Assembly: GCA_030587435.1 (NCBI GenBank)
Contig: JAUQZC010000009.1
Coordinates: 1 to 8,729, forward strand
DNA length: 8,729 nucleotides
Origin: Candidatus Baldrarchaeota archaeon
Lineage (GTDB): Archaea; Asgardarchaeota; Baldrarchaeia; Baldrarchaeales; DXJG01
Reading direction: 5' to 3'
The notes below the pieces were generated by a model, which searched no databases, was not told where the DNA came from, and saw nothing but the letters and a program-made list of their open reading frames with translations. The translations under genes and the position numbers were made by a program. Of the stretch, positions 5,677 to 8,729 are shown in pieces (the first letter of the stretch is position 1; each line of letters opens with the position of its first letter).

Positions 5677-6780
5677 GTGATAAACATTAAGCTAATCGGT
5701 GTAACAAAAAGATTTGGAACAATAACAGCAGTAGATAACATAGATCTCAATGTGGAAAGAGGAGAATTTTTCACGATTCTCGGACCCACAGGTGCTGGAA
5801 AAACAACAACTCTAAAATTAGTAGCTGGCCTTTTAAAGCCCGATGAAGGAGAAATCTATTTTGATGGCCAACTTGTAAACGACGTGCCACCTGAGGAAAG
5901 AGATATAGGCTTTGTTTTCCAAGGGTACGCCTTATTTCCTCACATGACGGTTTGGGAAAACGTTACATATGGGCTCCTCGTAAGAGGAATGGATCCGGAA
6001 AAAGTTGAGAGAATAGGAAGAGAAATTCTTTCCAAAGTCCACTTATTGGAAAGGGCAGATTCCTATCCTCATGAGTTAAGCGGCGGTATGCAGCAGAGAG
6101 TTGCACTTGCAAGGGCATTAGCCTCAGGGTCAAAGCTTCTCCTTCTCGATGAGCCTTTATCAGCATTAGATGCTAGATTAAGGGAGGAATTAAGGTTTGA
6201 ACTTAGAAACATTGTTAAAGAAACGGGTGCAACGGCAATACAGGTAACACATGACAAATACGAAGCTTTACAGCTATCTGATCGCATAGCCATCTTAAGA
6301 AAAGGAAAAGTTGTACAGGTTGATACACCCGTAAACTTATTTACTAAGCCGAATTCGATTTTTGTTGCCAACTTTATTTGCGATATGAATTTCTTCGAAG
6401 GAATAGTGAAAAAGGTAGATGAAGAAGGATCCATCATACAGCTTAGAGGCGGTCCATTAGTGAAAACCTTAGATAGGACACATAGAGTTGGTGAAAGAGT
6501 GGTTGTAGCAATTAGATTTGAAGATGTTGAAATAAAAACGGGAGAAGTCGAGCATCCATACTCTATCTACGGGAAGGTGGAAAGGATATCGTTTTTAGGC
6601 CCTTTCGTTAGAATAGAAGTGCTTTTAGATAACGGAGAAGAAGTTTCAGTAAAATTGCCTGCTACACTCGGGTATAGATTCGAACTTGGAGACCGCATAA
6701 CCGTAAACTTTGAGCCCACAAAAATAATTGTCTACTCGTATCCCAGAGCAGGATTAGCTGAAGAACTAATAGTAGAGTAG
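5677..6780 (+). CDS. ABC importer ATPase 1 (CysA/MalK-type with TOBE domain)
   Basis: This cytoplasmic ATPase powers the fused permease. From GTG 5677 it has 367 residues and lines up end to end with the next ATPase. All motifs are intact: Walker A GPTGAGKT at 36-43, Q-loop glutamine 82 in FVFQGYALFPH, signature LSGGMQQR at 134-141, Walker B LLLLDEP with catalytic Glu 159, D-loop SALD, and the switch His 192 in VTHDKYEAL. Residues about 238-356 are a TOBE-like beta-rich C-terminal domain, which in this family contributes to dimerisation and sometimes to substrate- or regulator-sensing. An in-frame GTG at 5653 would lengthen the protein by eight residues but has no ribosome binding site. The gene is 34 bases after the permease and nine bases before ATPase 2. 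Its complete signature complements the degenerate one in ATPase 2, suggesting a heterodimer. The family match is certain; the substrate is not shown. Confidence 0.92.
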   Translation: MINIKLIGVTKRFGTITAVDNIDLNVERGEFFTILGPTGAGKTTTLKLVAGLLKPDEGEIYFDGQLVNDVPPEERDIGFVFQGYALFPHMTVWENVTYGLLVRGMDPEKVERIGREILSKVHLLERADSYPHELSGGMQQRVALARALASGSKLLLLDEPLSALDARLREELRFELRNIVKETGATAIQVTHDKYEALQLSDRIAILRKGKVVQVDTPVNLFTKPNSIFVANFICDMNFFEGIVKKVDEEGSIIQLRGGPLVKTLDRTHRVGERVVVAIRFEDVEIKTGEVEHPYSIYGKVERISFLGPFVRIEVLLDNGEEVSVKLPATLGYRFELGDRITVNFEPTKIIVYSYPRAGLAEELIVE

Positions 6781-6789
6781 GGGGAAAAT

Positions 6790-7896
6790 ATGCCTGACGT
6801 CAAACTTGTTAATATATCGAAGAGATATGGAAAAGGTAGAATTATTGCTGCCGACAAAGTTAATTTAGAAATTAAGAACGGAGAATATTTTACAATTTTA
6901 GGGCCCTCAGGGTGCGGAAAAAGCACCCTACTAAAAATCATAGCAGGCATCGTTAAGCCCGATGAAGGAGAAGTTTACGTTGGTGGGAAACTTATCAATG
7001 ATGTTCCAATAGAAGAGAGACGCATCGCCATGGTATTTCAAAACATACTTCTATTCCCTCACATGAATGTAGAGGAAAACATAGGGTATGCTCCTAGAGT
7101 TAAAGGAATAGAAAGAGAAAGAAGGGCTAAAATAGTAGAAGAAATAGTTTCAATGTTAAAACTAACATTAAGGTCTACAGCTTTTCCAGATGAGCTTAGT
7201 AGAGGAGCGCAGCAAAAAGTTAGCTTAGCTAGGGCGATAGCATCGGAAACAAACCTATTTCTTCTCGATGAACCCCTATCAGCGTTAGACTCGCGGGTAA
7301 GATTGGAACTACGATATGAGTTACGGAGACTGGTAAAAGAGCTTGGAGTAACAGCTATACATGTTACACATGATCAGGAAGAAGCTATGTCAATTAGCGA
7401 TCGCATAGCAATAATGAAACATGGAAAAATAATTGAAGTAGGATCTCCAGTGGAATTATACCTGGGGCCACGAACAATATTTACAGCTCATTTTCTTGGA
7501 AAAATGAATTTCACGGAAGGAGTGGTAATAGAGTCTTCCGGAGGAGGATGTGTGGTAGAAGTATCTGGCGGTGTTAGGATAAGAACTAAGGTAAGAGGAA
7601 GACTTGTAAGAGAACGTGTAGTTCTTGCTATAAGACCGGAATTCATTAAATTGTCTCAAACGATGAACGAAAATGAAAAAAATGTCATAGAAGGTAAAAT
7701 TATTGAGAAATTTTACACTGGAAGCTACATTTATTATAAGGTGAAACTAGAAAATGGAATAGAAGTATTCACGTTAACAGAAGCCGAAAAAATATATAAA
7801 GATGGAGATAAAATTTATGCTTCTTTTCCACCAGAATACGTAATTCTCTTTAAATACCCCGAAGAAGGCTTAGAGAAAGAATTATCTTTAGAATAA
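6790..7896 (+). CDS. ABC importer ATPase 2, paralogue with degenerate signature motif
   Basis: This 368-residue ATPase is a clear paralogue of its neighbour. Walker A GPSGCGKST is at 38-46, Q-loop Gln 84 in MVFQNILLFPH, Walker B LFLLDEP with Glu 161 at 156-162, D-loop SALD and switch His 194 in VTHDQEEAM. The signature at 136-143 is LSRGAQQK: arginine replaces the first glycine of LSGGQ. I checked this codon by codon (AGT AGA GGA GCG). A TOBE-like region covers about 240-356. Both ATPases end in the same pattern, YP-x-x-GL-x-x-EL-x-x-E, pointing to a tandem duplication within this family. ATG 6790 is preceded by GGGGG at 6780-6784. In a heterodimer the site made from the Walker A of ATPase 1 and this signature would be weakened, leaving one main hydrolysis site; that is inference from other heterodimeric ABC proteins. 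It is the last gene of the operon. Confidence 0.92.
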   Translation: MPDVKLVNISKRYGKGRIIAADKVNLEIKNGEYFTILGPSGCGKSTLLKIIAGIVKPDEGEVYVGGKLINDVPIEERRIAMVFQNILLFPHMNVEENIGYAPRVKGIERERRAKIVEEIVSMLKLTLRSTAFPDELSRGAQQKVSLARAIASETNLFLLDEPLSALDSRVRLELRYELRRLVKELGVTAIHVTHDQEEAMSISDRIAIMKHGKIIEVGSPVELYLGPRTIFTAHFLGKMNFTEGVVIESSGGGCVVEVSGGVRIRTKVRGRLVRERVVLAIRPEFIKLSQTMNENEKNVIEGKIIEKFYTGSYIYYKVKLENGIEVFTLTEAEKIYKDGDKIYASFPPEYVILFKYPEEGLEKELSLE

Positions 7897-7925
7897 CCTA
7901 GATGCAGTAATTCGTCATATACATC

Positions 7926-8729
7926 CTATTTATTAAGTTTTAGTGTATTCCATGTTTTTGGCAAATATCTTACACGTTTTGGACTTGGTCTAAGACCATA
8001 CTCGGGAGCTCTATGTGTCACATCCAATAAGATGTTCATTAACTCTTTCCCTCTTATTCTATGCAACCCTCCTCTTACCACACTGATCTCATCAAAAATT
8101 TTCACAAAATCTCTACGAACGTTAGGTCCTACAATTAGCAATGGTACGGGGTCTCCGCTATGAATACCTATACTACATGGTGTTGTATGGTCAGCTGTGA
8201 GTACGAAAGTAACTCCTTCCTTTACTGCATCCATTATTATTGGCAGCGCATTATCTATTCTACTAATCATTTCAGCCTTTCCCTTAGCGTCTTTACTATG
8301 AGATAAATTATCTGTACCCTTAATATGAACAAAAACAAAATCGTAGTTTTCCAAAGCATTAACAGCAGCTTCAAATTTCCCCTTAATATTGGTATTCGGT
8401 AAACCAGTAGCACCTTCAACATCGATTAACTTAAAACCTAGTTCAAAGGCCACACCACGATATAAAGGTCCAGCAGCGACACAAGCAGGCTTCATGCCCC
8501 ATCTATCCTTAAAACTTTCAAGTTTAATTCTTTTACCAGCCCCCCTTGGCAACACGATATTAGCTGGTAGCTTACCATGTTTTATCCTTTCCACATTAAT
8601 GGGATGCGTATTTAAAACACTAAAAGTCTGTAAAACAAATTTGTTAACTATTTGAGCGGTTTTTTGAGCAGCTTCAAAATCAACAGCAGATTCGAGAGGA
8701 ACAGACTCGAGAACGGGAGCACCAACCTC
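7926..8729 (-). CDS. apgM: 2,3-bisphosphoglycerate-independent phosphoglycerate mutase, archaeal type (5' end beyond right edge)
   Basis: The enzyme interconverts 3- and 2-phosphoglycerate in glycolysis and gluconeogenesis in the cytoplasm. The window holds the last 267 codons, roughly the C-terminal two thirds of a family usually near 400-420 residues. The frame is open from the right edge (EVGAPVLESVPLES at its visible start), so the GTG at 8594 is internal. Family features are THPINVERIKHGKLPAN at about 41-57 of the visible part, LPRGAG, the metal-binding HIKGTDNLSH at 135-144 (Asp and His ligands), TADHTTP at 178-184 and the histidine of GIHSGDPVP at 188-196. These belong to the alkaline phosphatase superfamily two-metal centre. 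The phosphorylated serine of this superfamily lies in the missing N-terminal part. It ends in TAG at 7926-7928 and converges on ATPase 2 with a 29-base gap, so it is not part of the importer operon. After the TDNLSH ligands the sequence is SKD where many relatives have DG. Confidence 0.93.
   Translation of the reverse strand, partial: EVGAPVLESVPLESAVDFEAAQKTAQIVNKFVLQTFSVLNTHPINVERIKHGKLPANIVLPRGAGKRIKLESFKDRWGMKPACVAAGPLYRGVAFELGFKLIDVEGATGLPNTNIKGKFEAAVNALENYDFVFVHIKGTDNLSHSKDAKGKAEMISRIDNALPIIMDAVKEGVTFVLTADHTTPCSIGIHSGDPVPLLIVGPNVRRDFVKIFDEISVVRGGLHRIRGKELMNILLDVTHRAPEYGLRPSPKRVRYLPKTWNTLKLNK

Noticed and set aside
7897..7925. Terminator between ATPase 2 and ApgM
   Set aside because: The 29-base gap has no stem-loop and no T run, so termination must occur inside the opposing gene or by another signal.
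8594..8594. GTG 8594 as the start of the phosphoglycerate mutase gene
   Set aside because: The frame stays open for 45 more codons upstream and encodes conserved family sequence, so this is an internal valine codon.
8389..8655. Plus-strand open frame of 88 codons at the right end
   Set aside because: It is antisense to ApgM, whose frame continues past 8594 to the window edge with recognisable family motifs.
1..8729. CRISPR array, insertion sequence or tRNA gene
   Set aside because: I saw no regularly spaced repeats, terminal inverted repeats, transposase motifs or cloverleaf-like segment anywhere in the window.

Overview
The window looks archaeal, probably from an uncultivated, AT-rich member of the Thermoproteota/TACK side of the Archaea. 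The case rests on four things: an AbrB-type DNA-binding domain fused to PhoU, an archaeal-type cofactor-independent phosphoglycerate mutase (ApgM), TATA-like boxes about 30-50 bases upstream of several genes, and GGAGG-type ribosome binding sites mixed with GTG starts. The lineage is inference; there is no rRNA or other marker gene here.

Layout from left to right. Positions 1-604 (minus) hold the 5' part of a gene cut by the window edge; it encodes an unrecognised N-terminal domain followed by a winged helix. A 367-base AT-rich intergenic region with short repeats and one small hairpin separates it from a divergent small unknown gene (972-1244, plus). An AbrB-PhoU regulator follows on the minus strand (1349-2374). 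After a 373-base divergent promoter region comes a four-gene plus-strand ABC importer operon (2748-7896): a membrane-anchored solute-binding protein, a fused two-domain permease, and two paralogous ATPases. The ATPases are followed, only 29 bases away and convergent, by the C-terminal two thirds of ApgM (7926 to the right edge, minus).

The importer is the centre of the window. Both permease halves carry an SLGETGAT motif like that of the sulfate/molybdate/tungstate permeases. The binding protein resembles the solute-binding half of the SBP-VWA proteins. The two ATPases are tandem duplicates that probably form a heterodimer, and the second has a degenerate LSRGA signature. A PhoU-type regulator with its own DNA-binding domain is transcribed divergently from the importer. 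A working hypothesis is that it controls the importer and that the substrate is an oxyanion, possibly phosphate. The substrate itself cannot be read from the sequence. I saw no mobile element, CRISPR array, tRNA or rRNA.
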